Source of the DNA: Hepsetus odoe
Lineage: Eukaryota; Chordata; Actinopteri; Characiformes; Hepsetidae
Direction of reading: 5' to 3'
DNA length: 64,000 nt
Assembly: GCA_017165825.1 (NCBI GenBank)
Contig: CM029386.1
Coordinates: 13,262,605-13,326,604 of the forward strand
The notes beneath the pieces are model-generated. The model did not search any database. It saw only the letters and a program-made list of their open reading frames with translations, and was not told the origin of the DNA. Shown here one piece after another: positions 12,623 to 22,332 of this stretch; the first letter of the stretch is position 1; the number at the start of each line of letters is the position of its first letter. Both the position numbers and the translations under genes were made by a program.

Positions 12623-12624
<2 letters not shown>
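12498..12624 (+). mobile_element. SINE head, 'gtcacctca-agcaggaaggt' family
   Basis: Sense-oriented fragment: ggcagtactgtcacctca, gttctgggttcggttccctg (B-box-like) and the following agtccaaagaaa block match the family seen in antisense at 6489-6622. The tail is replaced by the TG array. Confidence 0.6.
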
Positions 12625-12656
<32 letters not shown>

Positions 12657-12800
12657 CCCTGTGTGTGTGTGTGTGTGCCCTGTGTGTGTGTGCCCTGTGT
12701 GTGTGTGTGTGTGTGCCCTGTGTGTGTGTGTGTGTGCCCTGTGTGTGTGTGCCCTGTGTGTGTGAGCCCTGTGTGTGTGTGTGTGTGCCCTGTGTGTGTG
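12625..12800. repeat. Interrupted (TG)n array with CCC interruptions
   Basis: About 176 bp of TG dinucleotides broken at semi-regular spacing by ccc or agccc, giving units such as (TG)nCCC. The Cys-Val open frames here are artefacts. Confidence 0.95.
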
Positions 12801-12829
12801 GTAGTTTAGTATGGAATTGTAAAATGTGT

Positions 12830-13380
12830 ATCCAGTGGTAGTTCTAGAATACGCTGCAAATGGTACTTTTAAATTAAGTAGCTGGCACGTCTGAAATAAG
12901 TAGCTGATGGTGGTTGTTTTGAAATATGGAGCTCTCTGTAGTTTTGAGAATGTGGATAATAGTTATTTTGAAGACCTGGTAATCAAGTGGCCTTGAAGAA
13001 AGGTCTGGTAGCTAATAAATGTTATTTTTCATATTTTTTTACAAGTAAAGTTGCAGAGTTCCATTTTTTTATACATTTGCTAATGGTTTTTGTTTTGAAA
13101 TAAGTAGCTTTTTAAACTAAGTATCTAAAATAAGTAGCTCAATGTAATAAATGAGGAAAGTAATTTTTAAGAACGTTATTGACAGTGGCTTTAAAGAAAA
13201 AATAGTTGCTAATGCCAGTTTTATAAAGTAGCTAATGGTTGTCGTCTTGTAAAAAGCAACTAATAGTAGTTGTTTTGAAAAATAAATAGCTCATGATAGT
13301 TTTTAAATGATGAATAACAGTAGTTTGGAACACAGAGGCTTTGAAGAAAATGATTAACAGTCTTTTTTTGAAGAAAGTGT
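12830..13380 (+). repeat. Decayed repeat field, 'GTAGCTAATGGTAGTTTTGAAG', part 1
   Basis: Many imperfect copies of a roughly 25-30 bp motif, for example aagtagctgatggtggttgt, gtagctaatggttg, agtagttgttttgaaaa and gctttgaagaaaat. Spacing is irregular, so it is either a very old tandem array or a simple-sequence-like expansion. It resumes at 15590 and 16670. Confidence 0.6.
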
Positions 13381-13680
13381 TGTATGCCAGCGCTCCTTGT
13401 TTCTCGAGGCACGTGCACCTTTCACAGAGAGGAACGACAGGAGAAAAGGCAGTGCATCCCACCAGGCCTCATTTGCAGAAAGCTGAATATGATCGCGGCT
13501 GCCCTCGTTTTGTCAACATGGAATCCCGTGGTAGCGCCAGCCCGTCATTGTGATGAATTGTGGCTCGGGCCGTGCGGAGACAGAGGATTCCGGGGGCTTT
13601 GTGGCGGGAAAATGCCGAATACCAGAATAAAGGTCTGCTCGCTGTGAATTTGGCCTGTGTGGACTGTGTGTGGGTCTATG
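13381..13680. other. CpG-containing unique segment, candidate conserved non-coding element
   Basis: This segment is distinctly less AT-rich and richer in CpG than its surroundings, free of repeats, and inserted in the decayed repeat field. Overlapping open frames on the plus strand (13341-13769) have no recognisable domain. It could be a regulatory element or the remains of an exon; I cannot decide. Confidence 0.25.
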
Positions 13681-14441
13681 TTGGTTTTAAAGTGCTTCAG
13701 AGAACCTGCTGTGAGAAATTAGAAATTAGTCACTTCATTTGTAGTATCCTCCATGGGGGTTGTTTGTAAGGCCGCTAAATTATTCTTTACAACAACACTG
13801 AAATGCCCACAGCCGTTGTTGCTGTTGCTTTGCAGAATGAAAGGGTTAAACCATGAGTTTCAGTCTCATGTCAATCCTATCCATCAATTTTTCCTCTCTT
13901 TCTAAAACTGAGAGAAATTTCATGTGACCTGAGCAGAAGCATTAACCTTGAAATCCCCCACACACTCGCCAAATGGCATAATCTAAAACCAGACAACAGC
14001 CGGTCACTAAAAATGGAATTCAGCTACATAATAACTACATGGCGAAAGAATGATGATATAGATCTTATCTAAGCCCTGACTCCAAAATACATTTAAACAA
14101 AGAGTAAGAGTAATCCGTTGTTCAGAAACCTACTGTATATGGATTACAGCAACATGATGTAGAAATCATAGAGCCTGAAAATATTCAATTTAGATCGAGG
14201 GATGGATTACAGTTTTGGCTGGCTGCCAAGTCATCATCTCAAAGTCTCCATACAGTAAATATGGAGAAAGTAGTGACATATGAAGACAAATATATAGTGC
14301 TTTTCCTTCTACATCGCATGCACTGAAGGCATAGCACTGTATTTCTAGTCCAACTGAATTTTTTCGTGGGTGCATTCAACTCATTCCCTTTATGTGAGGC
14401 CTTCTTGGCAGAGTGTTGACACATTTTACACACGTGTATAT

Positions 14442-14446
14442 TATAT
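14442..14446. repeat. Target-site duplication of MITE, left
   Basis: tatat, repeated at 14757-14761. AT-rich, so weak by itself. Confidence 0.5.
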
Positions 14447-14756
14447 GCCCTTTTCCACCAACAGGGAACCGGTTTTTGAACTAATTCCGTTCAGCATTCT
14501 TTATTGCATTGCCAGCAGTTTGGACTGAGACCACTGTAATCCAGCATGTCATCACTGGAGAGGGAGAAGTAAATGAGGACATCCCCACTAATGCTGCCTC
14601 AGTTTCCACTGGAAAATCCAACAATTTTTTTAGTTCCATCAGATAATTATGCTATTAGGTACTGAACTGATTTATTTGAAGTTAAAATGTAAAAAAGGAT
14701 CAAAATATGATGCCCAAACCTTAACGTATGTAGTTTCCTGTTGGTGGTAAAAAGGC
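14447..14756. mobile_element. 310-bp MITE with 'ccaccaacagg' terminal inverted repeats
   Basis: The left end gcccttttccaccaacaggg and the right end, read in reverse complement as gcctttttaccaccaacagg, form imperfect terminal inverted repeats of about 24 bp. The interior is non-coding. A 5-bp TATAT duplication flanks it. The superfamily is not certain (hAT, Harbinger or piggyBac-like are possible). Confidence 0.7.
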
Positions 14757-15589
14757 TATATGTGAATCTCATATGCTTATGCTATCCAGATAAGATTTAT
14801 CTTTACTTCAATTTCCTTTTATACCAGGCCACCAAAATGCACCCAAATATTCTAAATCCAAAGCATCTCTCTTCCAGAAATTCTTGTGACGATGCCAGGA
14901 ACTTTATTGGATGCCATTGCATCTTATTAGTTACTGAGCTCCGTTTCTTTGTAATGCATATGGTGTAAAAGCTGATAAGAATTAGAATCTGTTAGTGAGG
15001 AGTTTCATAGGAACATTACAAACAGTTTGAAGAAATTGATAAATTTACACTTGGCTCCTTTGTGTCTGCAAAGTTTAATTTATTTACAGTGTATCTTAGT
15101 TGCAGTGGGTACTTCCATAATCAAAGAGCTATACAGTCAGTCCATGGTGCATGTGACTATGTGTAAAAAAAGAATTACAACATCAAACATTTGAAAAACT
15201 GCAGTTTTGCGTATTGGCTCTGTAATACCATACTCTAGTGTCATAAAAAAGCAGGTCCAGGTCACATAGGCTATTTCTGTGTAGAAGATCCCTCATGACC
15301 TTATGGGCTCTTTCTGTCTAACTTGGCAGCAATCTGACACAAACCCACCAGCTGCCTTAGATCACAAAGAGCCATTAAACCTTCACCACATACACGAAAA
15401 AGTGCCTCAGAGATCCTGTAACGTTGGCCTGACCCACAAAGTGGTGGAAAAAGGGGATGTAAGCTGTATGTGGAGCCGGATGACTCCCAGAGAACAAGGC
15501 TAATGAGGGAGAGAGGAAAGAAGCAGCTTTCATTGGCCTGGATTTTGGAAAAAAACAAAATTAGGTCATTCTACATCCTGTGAATAAAG

Positions 15590-15925
15590 TGCATAAACTG
15601 TAGTTCTGAAGAAAATGACTAATGGTAGTTAAAGTGCCTGCCAATAATTTTAATAATGATTAGCAGTTTTGAGGTACTAAGATAGTTTTGCAGAGAGCGC
15701 TCATGGTCATTTTAAAGTAAATAGCTAATGTTGTTTTGAAGGAAATGGTTAATAGTCTGGTTAATATTTACTACCAAGAGAATTTTATTTTAAAAAGTCA
15801 TTTTGAAGAATGTAGCTAAGGTAGTTTTGATGACAGTGGTTGAAAGAGGTTTTGGAGGAAATGGCTAACAAGAGTTTTGAAGAAAGTAGCTAATGGTAGT
15901 TTAAAAAAAGTGTCCACCATGCTGG
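15590..15925 (+). repeat. Decayed repeat field, part 2
   Basis: The same motif as 12830-13380, at its clearest: aaatagctaatgttgttttg, atgtagctaaggtagttttg and gaagaaagtagctaatggta. It ends where a solo LTR insertion begins. Confidence 0.6.
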
Positions 15926-16465
15926 TTTTTCTAGCAGGGTGTAACGGTGGCGGGGTGCGGGAAGGACGTCAGTGTAGAGCCAGGAGTCAGGAACATTACT
16001 TTATTATTCATATTCACCAAAACAAGATCCAAGGACTGCAATTCTAATCAATCCAAGGAACTGCAGTCTGACTAAACCAAGTTTCCAAAAACCACCATTA
16101 AGTGTAGGCGTCGCCTAGCGAATGAGCCACGCTCTGTTCTGACTCATCAGGGCTTAAATAGCAGCCCCAATGAAGCACACCTGTGAGCTCAGGTGTGCTC
16201 AGTCAGAACAGAGCGCCCTCTACCGTGCCCAAAACAAACCTCACCCGTGACACAGGGCGGCCAGTAAAGACAATGGCCAAAGCTTACTGTTGATACTACT
16301 GAAAAAAAGACAGCTTAGATCAGCATGAACTCCTGCTGATGCTGATGTAGCTGGTCACCCAGCATGAACATATGCTGGTTTTTCTGGTGACCAGAGTACA
16401 AGCTTACAAAATGAAAGACATGCTTAATTTTGCCAGTAACCATGCTTGTCTATGCTGGTCTGGAA
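15917..16465. mobile_element. 'Tgctggttttt' palindromic repeat, split by solo LTR
   Basis: catgctggtttttctagcag at 15918-15937 and, after the LTR, repeated accagca/tgctggt words (for example atgctggtttttctggtgac) belong to a widespread teleost palindromic repeat built from ccagca...tgctgg. The LTR has split it. Confidence 0.45.
15940..16252 (-). mobile_element. Solo LTR, 313 bp, with perfect 5-bp TSD
   Basis: Bounded by TG...CA (TGTAACGG...CGTGACA) and flanked by identical caggg at 15935-15939 and 16253-16257. Reading the minus strand, it opens TGTCACGGG, carries a GAGGGCGCTCTGTTCTGAC block, a TATTTAAGCC TATA-like box and an AATAAAG poly(A) signal before the end. This is LTR architecture (promoter, R/U5-like end), probably Gypsy-like. 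Related LTRs are at 35504-35768 and 51620-51875. Confidence 0.85.
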
Positions 16466-16662
16466 AGTGATTATTTGTCATTATGAACACAGTGCAACCA
16501 TCATCTGCAACCAGTCGAAGCAGAAGGCAGCCATACATCCAGCCTCAGGGGGCACTGTTGGAGATGGCACCTTACTCAACGGCACCTCAGGTTGATCTAC
16601 TGGTCTAAGACTTGAACCCGCAATCCTCCAGTCATGGTGTCAGGAACCTAACCACTTGGCCA
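16465..16662 (-). mobile_element. tRNA-derived SINE, type B, old antisense copy
   Basis: Diverged: ttatttgtcattatgaacac tail, accttactcaacggcacctc core and aaccacttggcc head all match type B with many substitutions. It lies about 570 bp from the SorCS exon. Confidence 0.75.
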
Positions 16663-16664
16663 TC

Positions 16665-16872
16665 TTTTACTGGTAGTTATGAATACAGTGGATAAAGAAA
16701 GTTTCGTAGAATTGTCCAACAGTGGTTTAAAAGTCAGTTGCTAATGATTGTACTGTAGAAGGCTGTAAAGGTTAACCTTGTACAGTGTTTCCATTGAACA
16801 CATAATGGTTTAATTAAACACGAGCATTAAAGAAAGTCGCTGTTTTAAAGAAAGTTGCTAACTTGTAAAAAC
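16665..16872 (+). repeat. Decayed repeat field, part 3
   Basis: Weak copies such as gtcagttgctaatgattgta and taaagaaagttgctaacttg resume after the SINE and stop about 360 bp before the exon. Confidence 0.45.
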
Positions 16873-17228
16873 AAAGACACACACATAAAAATGCAAAGCT
16901 GCCTAATGGTCATACTGCCATATAGACAACTTTGACTCCCATCGTTCTTTCAATTGCTTTGGCTGTTGGAGTCTGCTATGTCTTCTGCCTTCTGTTTCGA
17001 GCTTTCCCTAGAGGACACATACGCACAGTGGCGTACGAGACTGATATTCAAACCTACTAATCTCCAGCACATGCACCACCTTATTTACCTGCTGAAGGCT
17101 TTAGGACAACAACAGAGACAGACTGCAGACTCTGGGGAGTGGTTTGTTGTTGATAGAGGTCAGATGTGAGAAACAGAGAGATACAGAAAACAGTAAAAAG
17201 AAAGACAGAGGAAGAAAGCTGAATATGT

Positions 17229-17233
17229 CTTAC
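17229..17233 (-). other. 5' splice site (donor) of the SorCS exon
   Basis: On the minus strand the exon ends in TGGAG and is followed by GTAAGACAT, a near-consensus U2-type donor (AG|GTAAG). Confidence 0.8.
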
Positions 17234-17301
17234 CTCCACAGAGAGCTCTCAGTTACACTGCCCAAGTGGAAGTCGTAAAGCTTGGTCAGGATCAGGATTA
17301 C
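17234..17301 (-). CDS. sorcs1/3: Internal coding exon of a SorCS VPS10-domain receptor
   Basis: This is a 68-nt exon read on the minus strand. In the open frame it encodes 22 residues plus two bases of the next codon (phase 0 start, phase 2 end), including LTKLYDFHLGSVTESSLW. I recognise this as a strand of the VPS10 beta-propeller of SorCS receptors, which are type I membrane proteins that sort cargo and bind neurotrophin-related ligands in neurons. SORCS2 as I recall it differs strongly here, so SORCS1 or SORCS3 is favoured; the exon is too short to choose between the teleost paralogues. A GTAAG donor follows at 17233-17229. An AG acceptor precedes at 17303-17302, behind a pyrimidine-rich stretch. 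The next exon should open with the rest of an Arg/Ser codon and lies below position 1; the first exon (signal peptide, propeptide) lies beyond 64000. I found no other SorCS exon here. Identification is from memory, without alignment. Confidence 0.87.
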
Positions 17302-17325
17302 CTGTAAGATACAAGCACAAGTCAG
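17302..17325 (-). other. 3' splice site and branch point of the SorCS exon
   Basis: On the minus strand, CTGAC (17325-17321), with its adenine 21 nt from the exon, is a good branch point. It is followed by a T-rich stretch ending in TTACAG at 17302. These signals support the exon independently of its protein match. Confidence 0.75.
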
Positions 17326-17994
17326 GTCTTCGTTGGGGTAAGCATCAAACAGCATGAAACATAGTGAGCTGAGTTGCTTTAACCACATGAATCCCTATGC
17401 TTTTACTGGATAAACAACCAAATTAAGTATTAATAGGCTGCATTAAGGATTACTCCAAGGCATTCTGAAATCATTTTAGCAAATTGCAGTAGCATTTCCG
17501 CAACACTGTAGTATGCTGTATTTTTATATTCTTTTTATTTGTTGGCACAACATGAAAAAAATATTGCTTAAAGCAGTAACAAGCCATTTAATTAATGTTC
17601 CAAAGTAAAACTGTGGCTTAAATTGCATAAACAAAAAACAAAAACAAATAAACCAATGAACATGCTTTTTCTTCCCCCCTAATACAAGTGGCCCAACTAC
17701 AGCTGTGGTTAAACAGGCTATTCTTCTCCTATTTTTGCCCCTTGAGTCAACTTATGACATTTTTGTGGATCTAAGCACCAGAAACTCACCGTCAACTTTT
17801 TTTCAACTCAATTTCCTATTTATCCAAAAGAATTAAGCAGCCATGTATGATTTTTTTTTAAAAAAGAAGCAAGACTGATATGTAAAAATAATCTCAGCCA
17901 AGCAGATATATGGACAATATTTAAAAAGCAGGCTTGATTACAACAAATTGTATAACTTCACTGTGAATGGGCATGAATGAGCTATAAAGCTATC

Positions 17995-18045
17995 CACTCT
18001 CTCTCACTCAGTTTCATAGATGCTTGTCCTGATTAGGGTCGCGGG
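17995..18045 (-). mobile_element. Short RTE-type tail relic
   Basis: cttgtcctgattagggtcgc is the antisense of the conserved tail (gcgaccctaatcaggacaag) found on RTE-tailed SINEs and LINEs. Only about 45 bp survives. Confidence 0.45.
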
Positions 18046-18398
18046 GACTAAAAGGGTAGATTATTTAAATGCATTGGATTTTGTGGATTTGCGACAGGCT
18101 GTTTTGGCCTCCTTGTGTGGGCCTTTGACAAAGAGCTAAGGAAAAACGAGTGTTTTTATCTCAAAAAGGGAGAACCAACTGCTTTTCCATAATATGGTCC
18201 CTGCTAGTGGCCATTCTACCAGTGAAATGGAAACCTTTTATATTTTTTATTAATTTAATAATTTGAAATATTTTAATTAAAATATTTACAATTTAAATTG
18301 TAAAGACAAACTTTGCGAAGAGCCGTGTGAAGAATAGTGTGAATTCATGTTTTACTGCTGCTGTGAAAATAAATCAATCCAATCAGTTATTATGTAGA

Positions 18399-18576
18399 CC
18401 CCTGCTTCCCAACTTTGGTCCTGGAATCCCTCCACCCTGCATATTTTACTGTATTTCCTGCTCTAACAAACCCAATTTCTGTTTTTTAATGAGCTGATTA
18501 ATTGAACCAGATGTGTTGAGAGCACAGAAAACACTAAAATTTGCAGAGCAGAGGGCCTCAAGGACTAAAGCAGTGT
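18399..18576. mobile_element. MITE with 'ttggtcctgga' inverted ends
   Basis: The left end ttggtcctggaatccctcc and the right end, antisense ttagtccttgaggccctctg, are inverted copies around a short AT-rich core. This is a common teleost non-autonomous repeat. Partial relatives occur at 28252-28380 and 30455-30545. Confidence 0.55.
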
Positions 18577-20682
18577 GATATTAGCCTTTTTGGGCACATA
18601 GCTCATCTCACAAAGACCTGATATACATTTCCACATATCTACTTCTGTCAAAAGGTCACATTCTGGATGGTATTAAACTCCACCTAATGGAAACAATGGT
18701 GGTAACATTAAACAGATCCAAGAAAAGGAATTCCATCCAACTTATATTTGTTCTCATGTTTACTGCTGTGTGTAGCATGCTCACACTCCAATGTGGCTGT
18801 GAAGCTTTTGATTCTGACATGATTGATCTGGATGGTTCTCGACCTTGAACCCTGGGGTTGTTTGATCCACAAGCTTTTTCAGGTTCTCTGCGTTCAGAGA
18901 AGTTAGCCTATGGGGTTAAACAAAGGACAACGAGGGAGGCTTTGATAGCCGCCGAGCTGCCTGTCCAGAACATCTCACACCCTAGCACTCAACATGAGCA
19001 CAAACACACACACCGCCTCACACACTACTGCGGCCTACTTATGTTGTTTTGGTAAACTTTAAGGGATTTCTCAGCTCAATATAAATGTCAAGATATTGAA
19101 AACACACTGGTTTGAAACTTGCTGTCATGAAATGAAAGCGAGTGATATTACACAGGAAAAAACTGTTGATGTGTACTTTACAGAAAAGCTAGAAATGTAA
19201 AAAAATAAATGACAACATATGTTATTTTGTAACACTTGTGTGGGTGCTGCACTGATTTGTGCTGTCATCTCACAGCTAGAAATTTCTAGCTTTGATTCCC
19301 TCAGATAATGGAAGTAAGAAAACAAATTCTATTGTGTATTTGCTGTAGTTTCTAAAACTTGGTTCTGCTTTTTAAAGCAAGACAAAGTGCTGGTTAGAAT
19401 CTGTGCTAGTACTTCCATTTATATATACATATATATTTGAATGATAGTGTCTATTATGGAAAATGTTTATAGGTGAACTAAAATGCCTGAAATGGGTAAT
19501 TATATCTGTTTGTGACACACGTGATCTTCTGACAGATTGGAACTTTTTCCAGCTTTGAGTTAAGCCTTGACTTTAAAATGCCATGATTTGGTTTTATAAT
19601 TGAGATCAAGGAACCTAAACCACCTCAAAAGTCCATGTACATTATCATGTACAGTCTCCATTTCAAATGACCCAATGAAGTGAAAGAGTTCAATAATACA
19701 TTTAAGAATAATGGTCAATGCTGGTGAAAGCTCCAGTATTTCTAAGGGTTTATGAAATTTTCAGAACTGTTTCAGTTGTGAGCTAACATTTCTATAAATA
19801 AACACCAAAAAACATGCTACGTTTACGCGCCCATAGCGTAACTACATATTGTAATTCCTGCCACAATATATTCATACTGGATGCTTTATGAATGAGGCCA
19901 CTAGAAAGCTCTTAAATTAGGCCTCCTTGTAGCGATTGGCAAGTAGACATAAAAATCTAATCAGAGAATCTTTGTTAAAAGATAATGGATTCTGACCTAC
20001 AGCAAAGTTTATAGAATTAATGTATGCAAAATAACAGCATAAGTAAGCTAGAAGTAGATTCAATAGGAATGAAATGTTGCAGTAAATCGTTGACCTTTTT
20101 CCAACAAATGAAAACTCCTCAGCATTAACATTTAAGCATTAGCATTGACATGGCATTAGTTGTTGCCATTAAACTGGTGTTATGTAATTAAACTCAGGCT
20201 TGTTGCTTACATTTGCCTAATGAATGCAGAAGTGAAGCTGCAGAATGACGTGGGATAGCTGTGATTATTAATGACTGAAAGTATTTTACATAATCGAGGC
20301 TATTTCTATCGCTCAGGTGCTGCCTTGTATTCCATTCAGGTCCAGACAGGCAGAGGTGATCAGCCTCAATTGTATATCTCCCAGAAGTCCCTTGTGTCAT
20401 GATACATATGCTTAAAGAGGTGCCTCCCTTAAGTGGATCTGACAAATACGCCTTTATTCTGTTGAGTTCTGTTCCATGAGGCTACACAAACCACCTCATA
20501 TAGTAGCTGAAAGTGCACTACTGTTCAAAGGTTTGAGATGACTTTTCACTTTCAGATTTAATATACAGCTATAAGTGATATAACTATTTAAATATTATAA
20601 AAGAAAAACAGATTTAGATTTTTATTAAACAAAAACTAATTAAAATGATAAAGGATCACTAATGGACTGTAAGTTAGCATTT
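18577..20682. other. Mostly unassigned intron sequence
   Basis: AT-rich unique DNA. A degenerate SINE-head-like patch (19229-19305, ...gctgtcatctcacagc...) holds an 18-bp palindrome. Open frames such as 20194-20445 (minus) have no recognisable domain. Confidence 0.4.
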
Positions 20683-20830
20683 ACAATAGATAATTGGTTT
20701 AGACATGTCCAGAGGAGAGGCGAGGATTATATTGGAAGGAGGATGTTGAAGATGGAGCTGCCAGGAAAGAGGAAAAGAGGAAGATCAAAGAGGAGGTTAA
20801 TGGATGAGGTGAGAGAGGACATGCAGACAT
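20683..20830 (+). pseudogene. Non-LTR retrotransposon fragment, truncated at both ends
   Basis: Encodes FRHVQRRGEDYIGRRMLKME, then ELPGKRKRGRSKRRLMDEVREDMQ, the same C-terminal block as the 4443 copy but without its 7-bp frame-shifting duplication. It lacks the 3' end, so it was cut by a later deletion. Confidence 0.8.
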
Positions 20831-22237
20831 GCGCTCTGTGTGAAAGAGTACAGTAAAATACTATACAGTAAAAGTGTTACCAAAGTCAGCCTCAGTGGAA
20901 CCTGTCAATGGAAAAAGTTGAAAAGTGAAAAAGTTTAAAGAATTCCATCTAATGTTAACATTATGTACTAATAATTTCTAAAACCATCCAGCCAGGCCAA
21001 TCATTTAAGCTCCTTTGTATTTTGAAAACACTCCAGACATTTGAATCGTAAAGTAATTTGTAACTATTTCTATCCTCTCTGGGCCTCTAACTCAGGTGCA
21101 GATAGGCCTTCATTTGCATACACCCCCATTTCCAGGTCAGCACGGCTTGCCGTTAAACATGTGCTTCCCTGGAGCGGCTCTGACAAGTACAGCTTGACTG
21201 TGAGTCACTTCGCTTAGAGGTGTCTACACAGCACCTCGTGTAGGGGCTGAAAGTGATGTAATATTGCAAAGGAGGGGCAATGTAGGAGACTGGCAGCCGT
21301 CCTTGACCTGATCTGTCCCATCTCCCTCTCAGCAAGCCAGCTTCTAGAGTGTGTCCCGAGAGTTCTGCGATGCCAAGGGAGAGAGTGAGCGAGGGATGAT
21401 GGAATGGATAAAGCTGATATGTTTAGTACAGAAAAAAAAAATGGTGCTTGGGCCCCAGGCCCCTCCTTGCAAGATGGAGAGCAGATGGTTCAGGTCAGTC
21501 TAGACGGCTGTGCCAAAACAGAAGGAGGATAACACGGGAAAGGAAATAAATGAGAGAAAATTGGACGTTTTGCCCAAAATAACTAAAAAAAATGTCCCTG
21601 CAAAACAGTAGGGGTGTGTGTGTGCAGTCCTGCAGTGCCTTGTCTGACATACGATGGTTATTCTGCTGCAGGAGGGGGCGCGCACATGCACACACACACA
21701 CAAACACACACACTAGCAGTCTCTACCCCTCATGTCATTTTGAATTGTAGATTTGACCAGATGGCCAGGGAAGAGAGAAAAAAAAAATAATAAAAACTTT
21801 GCTGAGAAAAGAATAGATGTATTTATTCCTGTGATGCTTTAAGCCTCCTAAGAGTGATTATTGTTGTGTTGCTCTACATACTACATTACCATAATTATTT
21901 ACAATAGTTTTTTGTTTCTGCATCATTCATAGTGTAGTCAGTTACATAAGTACTTGCATTTAAGTTTGATTTATAAGTTTGTTTGTTTTTTTTTCATCAA
22001 ATTGTGTCAACATATAACCTTTTATCTTTCCATCTCAGCCAGCATAAACTTTTCCAGCAATCCTGGCTGCAGTAGCTTTTCTGTTCCATTAGACCAGATG
22101 GGCTAGCATTCGCTTCCCACATGCATCGGTGAGCTTTGGTCACTTACAATCCTGTTGGCAATACACTAGTAGTTCTTCACTGGAACACGTTTGATAGGTA
22201 CTAACGTCTGCATACACTGAAGACCTCTATAAGTTCT
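20831..22237. other. Unassigned intron sequence with a CA-rich patch
   Basis: Unique sequence. 21618-21717 contains short TG and CA runs. 21100-21400 is more GC-rich without a recognised exon. Confidence 0.4.
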
Positions 22238-22332
22238 AGCAGGAAAAATGGGCAAGCACAGGAATGAACTCTACCACAGTTTGGCCCTTGTCAATGTCCC
22301 TCACTTTCTTGTGCTTGCCCGTTTTCCCTGCT
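22238..22332. repeat. Inverted repeat with 26-bp arms and 43-nt loop
   Basis: The left arm 22238-22263 (agcaggaaaaatgggcaagc...) and right arm 22307-22332 are reverse complements at 23 of 26 positions. In a plus-strand RNA two of the three mismatches become G-U wobbles, so the stem is nearly complete. Flanks outside the arms do not pair. Not a recognised transposon end. Confidence 0.8.

Noticed and set aside
12555..12809. Cys-Val-rich frames
   Set aside because: Translation of the interrupted TG array.
13341..13769. Overlapping plus-strand frames as a gene
   Set aside because: The host gene is on the minus strand, no domain is seen, and three frames are open at once, as expected from local composition.
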